Assembly (NCBI RefSeq): GCF_011299615.1
Contig: NZ_CP049861.1
Span: 124,001 to 188,000 of the forward strand
Length of the DNA: 64,000 nt
Origin: Erysipelothrix sp. HDW6C
Lineage (GTDB): Bacteria; Bacillota_I; Bacilli_A; Erysipelotrichales; Erysipelotrichaceae
Direction: 5' to 3'
Part shown: in pieces, positions 17,926 to 26,321 of the stretch
Layout: each line of letters opens with the position of its first letter
How positions within the stretch are numbered: the stretch's first letter is position 1
Position numbers and translations under genes: made by a program
The notes under the pieces: model-generated
Told to the model about the DNA's origin: nothing
Seen by the model: the letters and a program-made list of their open reading frames with translations, nothing else
The model's database searches: none

Positions 17926-19233
17926 TTAATCCATCTTATTCGCTAACATAACAAATGGGAGGTAGAAGGCTACCGATAACCCCAAGGTTACAAGGGATAA
18001 GAATGTCGCTGACAAACTACCACCCGTCGCAAGGAATGTGTTCAATACAGGCGGAACAACCCATGGTGGTGCGATATAGACGCGACCAGCGAAGGGAATT
18101 ACTTCTGTAAAGAACCACCCAATTGCCACCATTACTGGCGGAACAAGGATGAATGGTATTGCCATGATTGGATTCAAGACGATTGGAAGTCCATAAATGA
18201 TCGGTTCATTAATTTGGAAAATACCTGGCATTAATGAAAGTTTTGCCAAACTACGGTATTCTGCACGCTTTGAAACCATAAATATTGCAATAATTAATGC
18301 TAATGTTGCACCCGATCCACCAGCCATTCCATAGAGGTCAATAATACTACGGGTAATAGCATTTGGTGCTTGAATCCCATGTACTAAGACTGCTTCCGCA
18401 TTTTGTGAAAGTGATGCTGAGTACATTGTATCAAGAATCGGACCAATAATTAAACTCCCATGTAATCCAAAGAACCACAATACCTGTGCAACAAGTGTCA
18501 AGAAGATCATTGTTAATGGCGATTGCCCCAAACTTGTGAGTGGTATTTGAATCGCTGTGTTAATGATATCTTTAAGAGTTGTTCCCATGACGTTAAGTGT
18601 TAAATATGAGAAGACTCCAAATGTAAACAAGACAACTGCAGCAGGTATAACGGCACTGAAGGCCCGTGATACAGCAGGTGGTACTTGGTCAGGCATTTTA
18701 ATGATCCAACCTTTTTTCGTTATAAACATAAACAATTCAGTCGATACTATCGCAACCATAATTCCTGTGAATATTGCTTCTGAGTTAAATGAAGTCCACG
18801 AAATTGTTCCCCACGCTGCATCAGGACCTGCTGATTGCGGCAGTAGTGTAAAGTATGCCACAACAGATAATACTCCAGCAGTAAGTGCATCTTGTTTATC
18901 AAATTCAGCCAGTTTATAAGAAATCGTAAATACAGTAAATACAATTCCCAATGCCAATGATCCCCACCAAATTTGATTTGAGATTGGCAATGCAACCGAA
19001 TCAAAGAATGGTTGTATATTTTCTGCATAGAATGACCATTTATTTAAAGTCTCACCAAACAACGATGTGTTTGTTAATAAGATTTCCTTGACCATGACAT
19101 TCAAGGCTCCGAACATACTAATCGGCATAACTGCAATAAAACCATCACGTAAAGCAACCAAGTAACGAATGTTACTCATTTTAACTGCAAGAGGAAGAAA
19201 CTTATCCTCAAGCCATTGCATGATTTTTCCCAT
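17926..19233 (-). CDS. PTS EIIC component, lactose/cellobiose family
   Basis: The 435-residue membrane permease has about ten hydrophobic segments and the family motif NINEPIIYGLPIVLNP (as QINEPIIYGLP), which holds the substrate-binding glutamate. It would import and, with EIIB, phosphorylate a beta-glucoside. No EIIA or EIIB gene is adjacent, so it must borrow them. AAGGAG precedes the ATG. It is the first gene of the operon, divergent from a MocR-type regulator. Confidence 0.94.
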   Translation of the reverse strand: MGKIMQWLEDKFLPLAVKMSNIRYLVALRDGFIAVMPISMFGALNVMVKEILLTNTSLFGETLNKWSFYAENIQPFFDSVALPISNQIWWGSLALGIVFTVFTISYKLAEFDKQDALTAGVLSVVAYFTLLPQSAGPDAAWGTISWTSFNSEAIFTGIMVAIVSTELFMFITKKGWIIKMPDQVPPAVSRAFSAVIPAAVVLFTFGVFSYLTLNVMGTTLKDIINTAIQIPLTSLGQSPLTMIFLTLVAQVLWFFGLHGSLIIGPILDTMYSASLSQNAEAVLVHGIQAPNAITRSIIDLYGMAGGSGATLALIIAIFMVSKRAEYRSLAKLSLMPGIFQINEPIIYGLPIVLNPIMAIPFILVPPVMVAIGWFFTEVIPFAGRVYIAPPWVVPPVLNTFLATGGSLSATFLSLVTLGLSVAFYLPFVMLANKMD

Positions 19234-19260
19234 GAAATTCTCCTTATCGCATTGACTATG

Positions 19261-19270
19261 ACCGGCCGGT
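19261..19270. promoter_or_regulatory. GC-rich palindrome in the leader of the beta-glucoside operon
   Basis: ACCGGCCGGT is a perfect 10-bp palindrome, striking in AT-rich intergenic DNA, placed about 20 bp downstream of the EIIC -10 box. It is well placed to be an operator; its regulator is unknown. Confidence 0.35.
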
Positions 19271-19289
19271 TGTTAGCCCTTACAACGCT

Positions 19290-19318
19290 ACTATATCGAA
19301 CTTCATAAACGACATCAA
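19290..19318 (-). promoter_or_regulatory. Promoter of the EIIC-ROK-GH4 operon
   Basis: On the minus strand TTGATG (19313-19318), 17 bp, TATAGT (19290-19295). Confidence 0.6.
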
Positions 19319-19330
19319 GGCAACCAAACG

Positions 19331-19352
19331 ACAACTGTACTGGTACAGTTGT
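19331..19352. promoter_or_regulatory. Operator-like inverted repeat between the EIIC operon and the MocR-type gene
   Basis: Perfect 10-bp arms ACAACTGTAC and GTACAGTTGT are separated by TG. The site lies 12 bp upstream of the EIIC -35 box and overlaps the likely -35 region of the regulator (its -10 is TATGAT at 19359-19364). A GntR-type helix-turn-helix commonly binds such palindromes, so autoregulation and control of the operon are inferred. Confidence 0.65.
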
Positions 19353-19387
19353 ATTAGTTATGATACACTGCTATTATGAGGTACACT

Positions 19388-20746
19388 ATGAATCTATATG
19401 AACGTATTGCATTTGATATTAAAGATAAAATTCGAAAAGGAACCTATGAATCCGGATCAAAACTTCCCTCACTGCACACCATGATGGATACCTATCAATG
19501 TAGTAAAGGTACCGTTCTAAAAGCCTACGACAGTTTGCGCAATGAACACATCATTTATGCTAAAGCACAAAGCGGATATTATGTTGCTAATGATTTGAAA
19601 CAGTACCAACACGATCATGACATCACCTATGACTTGAGCACGGGTAACCCTACTGTTGATGCTTTCTCAATTATGGAGGCCAAACATGTTTTAAATGTGG
19701 CTCTAGAATCCTATCGTAAAAGTTCGCTTGAACAAGAGATTAAAGGTGTTCTCTCACTCACCCGACTTTTGGTTGACTACCTTCAAGACTTTCATATTTA
19801 TACAAAACGACAGAGCATTTTTCTCACTCAAGGTGTCATTCAAATGATTTCATTATTTACACAAATTGAATTTCCAAACCACAAACACAAAGTCCTTCTT
19901 GAATCCCCAACTTTCTCTTTCGCAAACAAAATAATGCATGTCTATAATGCAGAGGTTCTCACCATTAAACGGGATAAAGATGGTATCGATTTGGATGAGC
20001 TAGAGAGATTATTCCGCGATGAGCCCATCAAGTTCTTTTACATTGTTCCCCGAAACCATAATCCTCTCGGAACCTACCTTTCCCATCATCAGCGAAAAAG
20101 AATCATGGAGCTTGCGATTGCATATGATGTGTACATTCTTGAGGATGACTATTTTAACGATTCATTTGCGATTCCCAAATATGAGCCTTTGTATTATTTC
20201 TCGGGATTTAAAAATTGTATTTACCTAAAAAGTTACTCCAAACTCTTTCCCTACATCCGTATTGGGTATGCAGTCGTTCCCGATTCTCTTTTACCAATAT
20301 TTAAGGAGTCTATAGAACTCTCGTATTTCACATCTTATCAAATGCCTTCACTTGTTTCGCAAGCAACCCTGGAAGCGGCGATACGGAGTGACATTCTTAC
20401 GAACAATGCCAATGCGCTTTCTGATGAATTGCACGCAAAAATCAAACTTCTCAATAAAATGAGCGCAAAGTGGGATACCGAAGTTGTCCAACACATACCT
20501 GCGCAATCGGGTTACTATTCAACATTGATTTTGCATCCATCCATCGATGTCACTCAACTCATTGCAACGCTCAAAGAGCAACACCTAAGTGTTGCATCGA
20601 ATTTAAACTCATTCTACGATCCCGCTGCCTATGACAACAGTATTCGGATTACGCTAACACGCATTCAGATAGAGCAAATTCCAACCATTATGACGATCCT
20701 TTATGAAACAGTTCAAGGCATCTATCAAAAAAAGGTAAGTTCCTGA
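19388..20746 (+). CDS. MocR-type GntR family transcriptional regulator with aminotransferase domain
   Basis: The 452-residue protein joins an N-terminal winged helix (about 1-70, with SGSKLPSLHTMMDTYQCSKGTV) to a fold-type I aminotransferase domain (about 80-445). PLP-binding residues are visible: Asn225, Asp253, Tyr255, Lys285 in SYSK and Arg291 in RIGY. Such regulators sense PLP or an amino compound bound to it. It is divergent from the beta-glucoside operon with a shared palindrome between them. I place the start at ATG 19388 because GAGGT is 5 nt upstream; the ATG at 19376 has no ribosome binding site. Confidence 0.9.
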   Translation: MNLYERIAFDIKDKIRKGTYESGSKLPSLHTMMDTYQCSKGTVLKAYDSLRNEHIIYAKAQSGYYVANDLKQYQHDHDITYDLSTGNPTVDAFSIMEAKHVLNVALESYRKSSLEQEIKGVLSLTRLLVDYLQDFHIYTKRQSIFLTQGVIQMISLFTQIEFPNHKHKVLLESPTFSFANKIMHVYNAEVLTIKRDKDGIDLDELERLFRDEPIKFFYIVPRNHNPLGTYLSHHQRKRIMELAIAYDVYILEDDYFNDSFAIPKYEPLYYFSGFKNCIYLKSYSKLFPYIRIGYAVVPDSLLPIFKESIELSYFTSYQMPSLVSQATLEAAIRSDILTNNANALSDELHAKIKLLNKMSAKWDTEVVQHIPAQSGYYSTLILHPSIDVTQLIATLKEQHLSVASNLNSFYDPAAYDNSIRITLTRIQIEQIPTIMTILYETVQGIYQKKVSS

Positions 20747-20760
20747 AGAACCTACCTTTT
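20730..20760 (+). terminator. Intrinsic terminator of the MocR-type gene
   Basis: Stem of 8 + 4 bp with one mismatch around loop CTGAA, ending in TTTT; it contains the stop codon and separates the gene from the convergent SPFH gene. Confidence 0.65.
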
Positions 20761-20763
20761 GCT

Positions 20764-21663
20764 TTAATCTTTACTGATGATTTCTTTACCTGCACTCAAG
20801 AGTGAGGTTAAATTTTGAATTTCTGAAGGAACAATGATCTTTGTTGCTTGACCGTCAGCCACTTTTTCAAGCGTTTCCAATCCTTTAAGTTTTAAATATG
20901 CATTGTCTGCTGTGATTGTTGCAAGTAATTCCGCTCCCTTTGCTTGTGCACCAAAGATACGTTCAATTGCCTGTGCTTCCCCTTCAGCTTCTGTAATCAT
21001 TTGCTCTTTACGTGCTTGCGCGCGAAGAACTACCGATTCCTTTTCACCTTCAGCAATTAAAATTGCGGAACGTTTTTCACCTTCAGCACGAAGAATGGAC
21101 TCACGACGCTCACGTTCTGCACGCATTTGTTTCTCCATTGCTTCTTGAATATCACGCGGTGGAATGATGTTTTTAACTTCAACACGTTGAACACGAATTC
21201 CCCATGGATCTGTTGCTTCATCAAGGATAGTACGCATTTTTGTATTGATAATATCCCGTGATGTTAGCGTTTGGTCCAATTCTAAATCACCAATAATATT
21301 ACGTAACGTTGTTGCAGTTAAATTCTCAATCGCATTAATCGGATTGTGGATTCCGTATGTATACAACATTGGATCGGTAATTTGGAAGTAAATAACGGTA
21401 TCAATCTGCATTGTAACGTTATCTTTAGTAATAACGGGTTGTGGCGCGAAATCTTGAACACGCTCTTTTAGTGAAACTTTGTTTGCGACACGATCAATAA
21501 ACGGAACAATAAAGTGCATTCCTTTTTCAAGTGTGTGTGAATAGGCTCCCAATCGCTCAATGACATATGCATTTGATTGTGGAATCACTCGCACACAATA
21601 ACCGATAATTAATAACGCAATGATAACTAAAAACAATGAAATTATAAATGTTGGAAATGACAT
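20764..21663 (-). CDS. SPFH/Band 7 family membrane protein (stomatin-like, QmcA type)
   Basis: The 299-residue protein has one N-terminal transmembrane segment (about 4-26), an SPFH domain (about 27-185), and an Ala/Glu-rich helical region (about 190-265) with repeated RAEGEKRSAILIAEGEKE-type segments. Stomatin-like proteins form oligomeric rings that organise membrane microdomains. It lies 1 bp after an NfeD gene, the classical partner of SPFH proteins, which supports a shared membrane complex. Confidence 0.94.
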   Translation of the reverse strand: MSFPTFIISLFLVIIALLIIGYCVRVIPQSNAYVIERLGAYSHTLEKGMHFIVPFIDRVANKVSLKERVQDFAPQPVITKDNVTMQIDTVIYFQITDPMLYTYGIHNPINAIENLTATTLRNIIGDLELDQTLTSRDIINTKMRTILDEATDPWGIRVQRVEVKNIIPPRDIQEAMEKQMRAERERRESILRAEGEKRSAILIAEGEKESVVLRAQARKEQMITEAEGEAQAIERIFGAQAKGAELLATITADNAYLKLKGLETLEKVADGQATKIIVPSEIQNLTSLLSAGKEIISKD

Positions 21664-21664
21664 A

Positions 21665-22102
21665 TTAGTTCTCCTCTAGCTTTCTTACAATTAATTTCAC
21701 ACCCTCAATAGCAATTACTTCAACTCTTACACCCGAATCGATGGGTATTTGATCAACGGTTGTCGCTGACCATGTATCCCCATTAACCTTAATTAGACCC
21801 CATTTATCTTCAGTAATGGGTTCTGCCAAAACAAATTGTCTCCCCACAATACTATCAGCATTTGTTGCAACAACATTGCCTCGCAAGAATCGGGTTGCCA
21901 AAGGTCTAATTAAGACCATCGACGCCAATGATACAATCACAAAGACAATAATTTGAATGATTAAACTTCCGGTTAAGTAGGCTGTTAAGAACGCAGCCAG
22001 AGCGCCGATTGCAAACCAAATTGAAACAAGGTTACCTACAGTAATTAATTCAAAAACTACCATCACAATACAGACGAGTAACCATACCTGTGACAAACTC
22101 AT
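21665..22102 (-). CDS. NfeD family membrane protein
   Basis: The 145-residue short-form NfeD has hydrophobic segments at about 5-70 and a C-terminal OB-fold (about 85-143) with VGRQFVLAEP and GDTWSATTVDQIPIDSGVRVEVI. NfeD proteins accompany SPFH proteins, and short forms lack the serine protease domain, as here. Its start overlaps the upstream unknown gene by 4 bp. Confidence 0.92.
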   Translation of the reverse strand: MSLSQVWLLVCIVMVVFELITVGNLVSIWFAIGALAAFLTAYLTGSLIIQIIVFVIVSLASMVLIRPLATRFLRGNVVATNADSIVGRQFVLAEPITEDKWGLIKVNGDTWSATTVDQIPIDSGVRVEVIAIEGVKLIVRKLEEN

Positions 22103-22479
22103 AGTAACCCTCCCTTCTCTTTAAAGGCAGAGAGATCAAATGTGAGAACGTTTTCCTTAGCATCAAACGTTGCGACAAGCTTTTGACCTGTCAATGCGCC
22201 GCCAACCTTCGTTGCAATTAAATCACACAGTGCCTTATTGTTTATTTTCGCATAGCCCTTCCCCACAGAAATCTTATGCAAGTTTTCTTTAGGATAGGCA
22301 TTTAAATCCAAGTCCCGTTTGGTAACGGGTTTAATTCCAACAATACTTGATGAAGAAAATCCAACCATAACATAATGGCTATCAAGAAAATGTGATGATG
22401 CGTTTTGATTGAGTGTTATGTTGTTTTCATTCAATGTTACGACTTCTACTTGTGCATTGCCTTTAACCCATTCGAACAT
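22099..22479 (-). CDS. Conserved-looking protein of unknown function, first gene of the NfeD-SPFH operon
   Basis: I do not recognise this 126-residue protein. It begins MFEWVKGNAQVEVVTLNENN, has no signal peptide or membrane segment, and is predicted mostly beta with a C-terminal GKGYAKINNKALCDLIATKV helix region; it contains one cysteine. A GGAGGCGAT ribosome binding site precedes the ATG, and the stop overlaps nfeD by 4 bp, so it is a real gene in the same transcript. A link to membrane microdomains is inferred only from position. Confidence 0.8.
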   Translation of the reverse strand: MFEWVKGNAQVEVVTLNENNITLNQNASSHFLDSHYVMVGFSSSSIVGIKPVTKRDLDLNAYPKENLHKISVGKGYAKINNKALCDLIATKVGGALTGQKLVATFDAKENVLTFDLSAFKEKGGLL

Positions 22480-22501
22480 ACCTATCGCCTCCGATATTTA
22501 C

Positions 22502-22530
22502 AGTATACTCTCTTATTTCAATAATTTCAA
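22502..22530 (-). promoter_or_regulatory. Promoter of the unknown-NfeD-SPFH operon
   Basis: On the minus strand TTGAAA (22525-22530), 17 bp, TATACT (22502-22507), 23 bp before the first gene. Confidence 0.75.
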
Positions 22531-22564
22531 CTTTTTCGAATTTTTCATTTTCTGCAATTAAAAA

Positions 22565-22583
22565 GGTAGAATCATATTCTACC
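22565..22583 (-). terminator. Intrinsic terminator after the HAD phosphatase gene
   Basis: Perfect 8-bp stem GGTAGAAT/ATTCTACC with a 3-nt loop followed by TTTTTAATT on the minus strand; overlaps the stop codon. Confidence 0.8.
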
Positions 22584-23130
22584 AATTTTTAAGTTCATTA
22601 CCTTTTACAAGAAAACTTTGTTGTGCATACTGTGCCAGTGGATCATCGGAATATGAATCAGAGTAGAAGTACTCCATTGCATTCATATCATAAAGTTTTT
22701 CCATACGACGCACTTTTTCGACGCCATAGCAATTCTCTTGACGATGCACTCCGGTATGTTTGTCCACATCTGAAGCAATCAGCTGCACGCCCAATTCTTT
22801 AATAATCGGCTCAAGCAAGAATTCGGGAGATGCAGAAATAATGAGATCATCATCACGTCTTTGCTCCATATACCATGGTTTAATTTTATGCTTGTTTATG
22901 GCCCAGAACTCCAAAACTGCATTATCGATGTCATCAATTTCAGAAAAGTAGCGGTAGAATTGCGTCTTCATTTCTGTTTTGGTGATTTTTCCACGTTTAT
23001 AATCCGCTGCAGCCTTGACCTGTGCAGGCCATAATTTCGCGAGGCGCTTGTGTCTTTTTACGTTAAACTTATAGAAATCAATGGAACTGTCACCATCATA
23101 AATTGTTTTATCCCAATCATATACGTTCAT
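22579..23130 (-). CDS. HAD superfamily (IB, SerB-like) phosphatase
   Basis: The 183-residue protein begins MNVYDWDKT, the HAD motif I with nucleophile Asp5 and acid/base Asp7. Motif II is ISASPEF and the acidic motif is YSDSYSDDPL. The helical cap between motifs resembles HAD-IB enzymes such as phosphoserine phosphatase, but the substrate cannot be told. The start at 23130 has GGGAGGG upstream and overlaps the exonuclease gene by 14 bp. The frame extends further upstream but without a start signal. Confidence 0.88.
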   Translation of the reverse strand: MNVYDWDKTIYDGDSSIDFYKFNVKRHKRLAKLWPAQVKAAADYKRGKITKTEMKTQFYRYFSEIDDIDNAVLEFWAINKHKIKPWYMEQRRDDDLIISASPEFLLEPIIKELGVQLIASDVDKHTGVHRQENCYGVEKVRRMEKLYDMNAMEYFYSDSYSDDPLAQYAQQSFLVKGNELKNW

Positions 23131-23704
23131 AGTATCCCTCCCGTGCTCGTTTTTCTTCGCGTAAACTAATGTATTTGTGGCGCATGCCAATGTAGACTTG
23201 CGCAGTCTGTTGGCTATCTTCAAGCCCACGGTGTCCTACTTCACGTACAACTCCAAAGTGAGTGCATAGTGTTTCAAGCTTGTGATTTTTAACATCACGA
23301 TTCATTAGCCGTGAAATTCGTAAAGTATCAATGAAGTCGTTGTGCATTTCAATGCCCGTCTTTGCCAGATAGGCATCATAAATCAAAAAGTAATCAAATG
23401 TTACATTATGTCCGAGTATGATATCCGACCCAATAAAATCAACAAATGCTTCGATTTGGCTTTCGATACTTGGCGCATCCGCAATCATGGCATCGGTGAT
23501 TCCCGTCAACTCCACTACAAAAGGAATGATTCCATTTTTTGCTTTGATAAGCGTTGAATACGAATCAGTGGGTTTGTAGTTACGATACCGTATCGCACTA
23601 ATTTCCGTGATGTCCTCAAATTTATTACTTCGTCCGGTTGTTTCCAAGTCAATAACTGTGAAATCTGGTACAAACCTTAGAAGATTTTCGCCAACATGTC
23701 GCAT
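23117..23704 (-). CDS. DEDDh family 3'-5' exonuclease (DnaQ/PolC epsilon-like)
   Basis: The 195-residue single-domain protein has ExoI VIDLETTG (Asp19, Glu21), ExoII GHNVTFD and ExoIII HRGLEDSQQT with the catalytic His-Asp pair. It resembles the PolC exonuclease domain and could proofread or trim DNA or RNA. The ATG at 23704 has GAGG upstream. It is cotranscribed with the HAD gene. Confidence 0.9.
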   Translation of the reverse strand: MRHVGENLLRFVPDFTVIDLETTGRSNKFEDITEISAIRYRNYKPTDSYSTLIKAKNGIIPFVVELTGITDAMIADAPSIESQIEAFVDFIGSDIILGHNVTFDYFLIYDAYLAKTGIEMHNDFIDTLRISRLMNRDVKNHKLETLCTHFGVVREVGHRGLEDSQQTAQVYIGMRHKYISLREEKRAREGYYERI

Positions 23705-23740
23705 AGAAAACCTCAATTCTAGTCACATTGTAACATAAAA

Positions 23741-23764
23741 TGAGCTTGATTTTCATCAAGCTCA
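23741..23764 (-). terminator. Intrinsic terminator of htpG
   Basis: Perfect 9-bp stem TGAGCTTGA/TCAAGCTCA with a 6-nt loop followed by TTTTATGTT on the minus strand. Confidence 0.75.
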
Positions 23765-23769
23765 CGCAA

Positions 23770-25626
23770 CTATTTTGCGGCATCAATCATCAATTGTGCC
23801 AATCGTTGTGAAAACAGAACTGCATCTTCGATTGGTAAGCCTTCAATAAGACTTGCTTGATCAAAGAGAATTGCTGCCAAACTATCCAATTGTTCAGGAT
23901 CCTTTGCGTATACACGCTCAAGAGCTTCTAAAAGGGGATGGTTGGGATTAATTTCAAGAATACGTTTTGCTTTGAATTCGTTGGGATTATCCGGCATTTG
24001 ATTGAGTACTTTCTCCATTTCAAATGACATGCCTTCTTCACTAACCAATCCAACAGGGTGGTTAAGAAGGCGACTCGAAAGTTTAACATCGTCAACTTTT
24101 CCATTTAAGGCAACTTTCAGTTGTTCAATAAGGTCCTTCGTTTCTTCTGTCCGCTTTTCGACAACTTCTTTCGTTGCTTCATCATCAATATCTAGGTCAC
24201 CCTGGCTGATCGACTTGAATGATTTCTCATCGTATTGTTGGAGTATTTGGATTACAAACTCATCGATTTCATCCGTAAGATAGAGAACCTCAAATCCTTT
24301 TGATAATACGAATTCTGTTTGTGGCAACATTTTGACCTTGGCTTCATTCTCACCCGAAACATAGAAGATTTCCGTTTGGTCTTCTTTCATTCGCGCTACA
24401 TACTCTGCAAGTGTTGTAAGTTTTTCATCATGAGAACTCTTGAACATTAACAAGTCTTGTAGTTCTGCACGATTGCTACCATATTGCGAATACAAACCGT
24501 ACTTGATTGGCATTCCGAAGTTTGACCAGAATGTTTCATAGTCTTCACGTTTGTTTTTTAACATTAATTCCAACTCTGAACGAATTTTCTTTTCGATACG
24601 ATTTGAGATAAGGCTCAACTGACGATCATGTTGTAATATTTCTCGGGAAATATTTAAAGATAAGTCGGGTGAGTCAACCAAACCACGAACAAAACGGAAG
24701 TGATCTGGAATCAAGGATTTATTATGATCCATAATGAATACCCCACGGCTGTACAATTGCAGACCGGGTTCATATTGTTGGGAGTAAAAGTTCATTGGGA
24801 CATGCTTTGGAATGAATAGCAATGCATCAAAGGATGGGTTCCCTTCAACTTTCATTTGAATTGTTTTAAATGGATCATCGTAGTCGTGGAATTTCTCACG
24901 GTAGAATTGATTCAATTCTTCTTCAGTGACATCACTCTTAGAACGTTTCCACAAGGGAATCATCGAATTAAGAGTAACTTCTTCGCCTTCTACATCCATC
25001 ACAATTGGGTAGCGGATATAGTCGGAGTATTGTTTAATCAGGCTGCGAATTTGATAATCTTCTAGAAACTCATCATAGTTCTCGCCTTCGCCATTCTCTT
25101 TAATCTTTAAGACAATTGTTGTCCCATGACTTGCGCGTTCCGCAGCAGAAACTGTGAATCCATCCAAGCCATTCGATACGAATTTAAATGCTTCATCACT
25201 ACCATAAACACGCGATGTAACACTTACTTCAGAAGCTACCATGAAAGCTGAGTAGAAGCCAACTCCAAATTGACCTATGATATCAACATCGTCTTCACCA
25301 CTCTCAAGAGCAGATTTGAATGCATGCGAATCACTCTTAGCAATCGTTCCAAGGTAGTCTTCCAGTTCTTTTTCGCTCATTCCGATTCCTGAATCGCTGA
25401 TCGTTAATGTGCGATTTTCTTTATCAATCGCAATTTCAATTTTAAGATCTTCTTTATTCAGTTGTACTGAAGTATCTTGAAGTGAATTAAAATATAACTT
25501 ATCCGTCGCATCACTTGCATTGGAAATAAGTTCGCGAAGAAAAATCTCCTTATTTGTATAAATTGAATTAATCATGAGATCTAAGAGTCTTTGTGACTCT
25601 GCTTTAAATTGTTTTTTACGTGCCAT
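23770..25626 (-). CDS. htpG: Molecular chaperone HtpG (Hsp90)
   Basis: The 618-residue protein has the GHKL ATPase N-terminus with ELISNASDA, DSGIGM and GQFGVGFYS motifs, the middle domain with the catalytic arginine region (LNISREILQ), and a C-terminal dimerisation domain. It assists folding of client proteins under stress. It is a single-gene unit with a near-consensus promoter and a CIRCE-like operator, so HrcA control is likely. Confidence 0.97.
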   Translation of the reverse strand: MARKKQFKAESQRLLDLMINSIYTNKEIFLRELISNASDATDKLYFNSLQDTSVQLNKEDLKIEIAIDKENRTLTISDSGIGMSEKELEDYLGTIAKSDSHAFKSALESGEDDVDIIGQFGVGFYSAFMVASEVSVTSRVYGSDEAFKFVSNGLDGFTVSAAERASHGTTIVLKIKENGEGENYDEFLEDYQIRSLIKQYSDYIRYPIVMDVEGEEVTLNSMIPLWKRSKSDVTEEELNQFYREKFHDYDDPFKTIQMKVEGNPSFDALLFIPKHVPMNFYSQQYEPGLQLYSRGVFIMDHNKSLIPDHFRFVRGLVDSPDLSLNISREILQHDRQLSLISNRIEKKIRSELELMLKNKREDYETFWSNFGMPIKYGLYSQYGSNRAELQDLLMFKSSHDEKLTTLAEYVARMKEDQTEIFYVSGENEAKVKMLPQTEFVLSKGFEVLYLTDEIDEFVIQILQQYDEKSFKSISQGDLDIDDEATKEVVEKRTEETKDLIEQLKVALNGKVDDVKLSSRLLNHPVGLVSEEGMSFEMEKVLNQMPDNPNEFKAKRILEINPNHPLLEALERVYAKDPEQLDSLAAILFDQASLIEGLPIEDAVLFSQRLAQLMIDAAK

Positions 25627-25637
25627 ATTAGTCCTCC

Positions 25638-25664
25638 TTAGCAGTCTATGACTTTAAGTGCTAA
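25638..25664. promoter_or_regulatory. CIRCE-like operator upstream of htpG
   Basis: On the minus strand TTAGCACTT, 9 bp, GACTGCTAA. Compared with the HrcA operator TTAGCACTC-N9-GAGTGCTAA each arm has one mismatch and the spacing is exact. It lies between the -10 box and the ATG and partly covers the AAGGAGGA ribosome binding site. Confidence 0.88.
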
Positions 25665-25668
25665 TACT

Positions 25669-25696
25669 ATTTTACCTCATTTTAAAATTCTGTCAA
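25669..25696 (-). promoter_or_regulatory. Promoter of htpG
   Basis: On the minus strand consensus TTGACA (25691-25696), 16 bp, TAAAAT (25669-25674). The predicted start of transcription falls within the CIRCE element. Confidence 0.8.
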
Positions 25697-25705
25697 CATT
25701 AAAAA

Positions 25706-25726
25706 AACCTTGTCGATTACAAGGTT
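25706..25726 (-). terminator. Intrinsic terminator of the lipoprotein gene
   Basis: Perfect 8-bp stem AACCTTGT/ACAAGGTT, 5-nt loop, then seven or more Ts on the minus strand; it overlaps the stop codon. Confidence 0.9.
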
Positions 25727-26315
25727 AGTTTTGAGTGCTTCTTAAGTTTGAGATTTCAATCCAACGACTTTCGTTTCCATCTTGGCCATCCAAATGATAC
25801 TTGATTGTTGTTTTTCCAAATTTAGTGTGTTGGAATATATAGTCTTTGAAAACGTCATTGCTTTCTTCTGTATATTCGCCCAATTGTTCAATGACAGACT
25901 CAATCGGTGTTGCGAAAGTAATGCCATCGTGAACAACAATATCGACAGCAACATCCGAGCCAAACGTACGGTTTTCCGCAGCAATTTCTCCAATGAGAGT
26001 CTCAGCCATCATTTTCGGTGCAGAAGCATCATTGAAGAAGGAAACCTTAATGATATTATCGCCGTTACGCAAATAAAGATTTCTTACTATCGTATTGGGT
26101 GCCATCTCTTGTTCGATATCCGATTCTGCTTCCCAACCATTTGCAGCCAATTCACTGAATTTTACAGGTAATTGGTATGCGGTTCCTTTGAGTTTAAAAT
26201 CTAAGAATTCATAAGTCGGTTTGATTGGTTCAGGATCCGGTTCTGGTTGTGGAGGTGTTTGGGTGCAGCCCACCAGTAAAACTAAAACTGCAAGCAGTGC
26301 TACTATTTTTTTCAT
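25725..26315 (-). CDS. Predicted lipoprotein of unknown function
   Basis: The 196-residue protein has a lipoprotein signal peptide ending in lipobox LVGC (Cys17), then a Pro/Glu-rich tether (QPEPDPEPIKP) and a globular domain of about 160 residues with no motif I recognise. It would be anchored to the outer face of the membrane. AAGGAG precedes the ATG, and it is the last gene after a glycosyltransferase and an ArsD-like gene. Confidence 0.85.
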   Translation of the reverse strand: MKKIVALLAVLVLLVGCTQTPPQPEPDPEPIKPTYEFLDFKLKGTAYQLPVKFSELAANGWEAESDIEQEMAPNTIVRNLYLRNGDNIIKVSFFNDASAPKMMAETLIGEIAAENRTFGSDVAVDIVVHDGITFATPIESVIEQLGEYTEESNDVFKDYIFQHTKFGKTTIKYHLDGQDGNESRWIEISNLRSTQN

Positions 26316-26321
26316 ATTATC

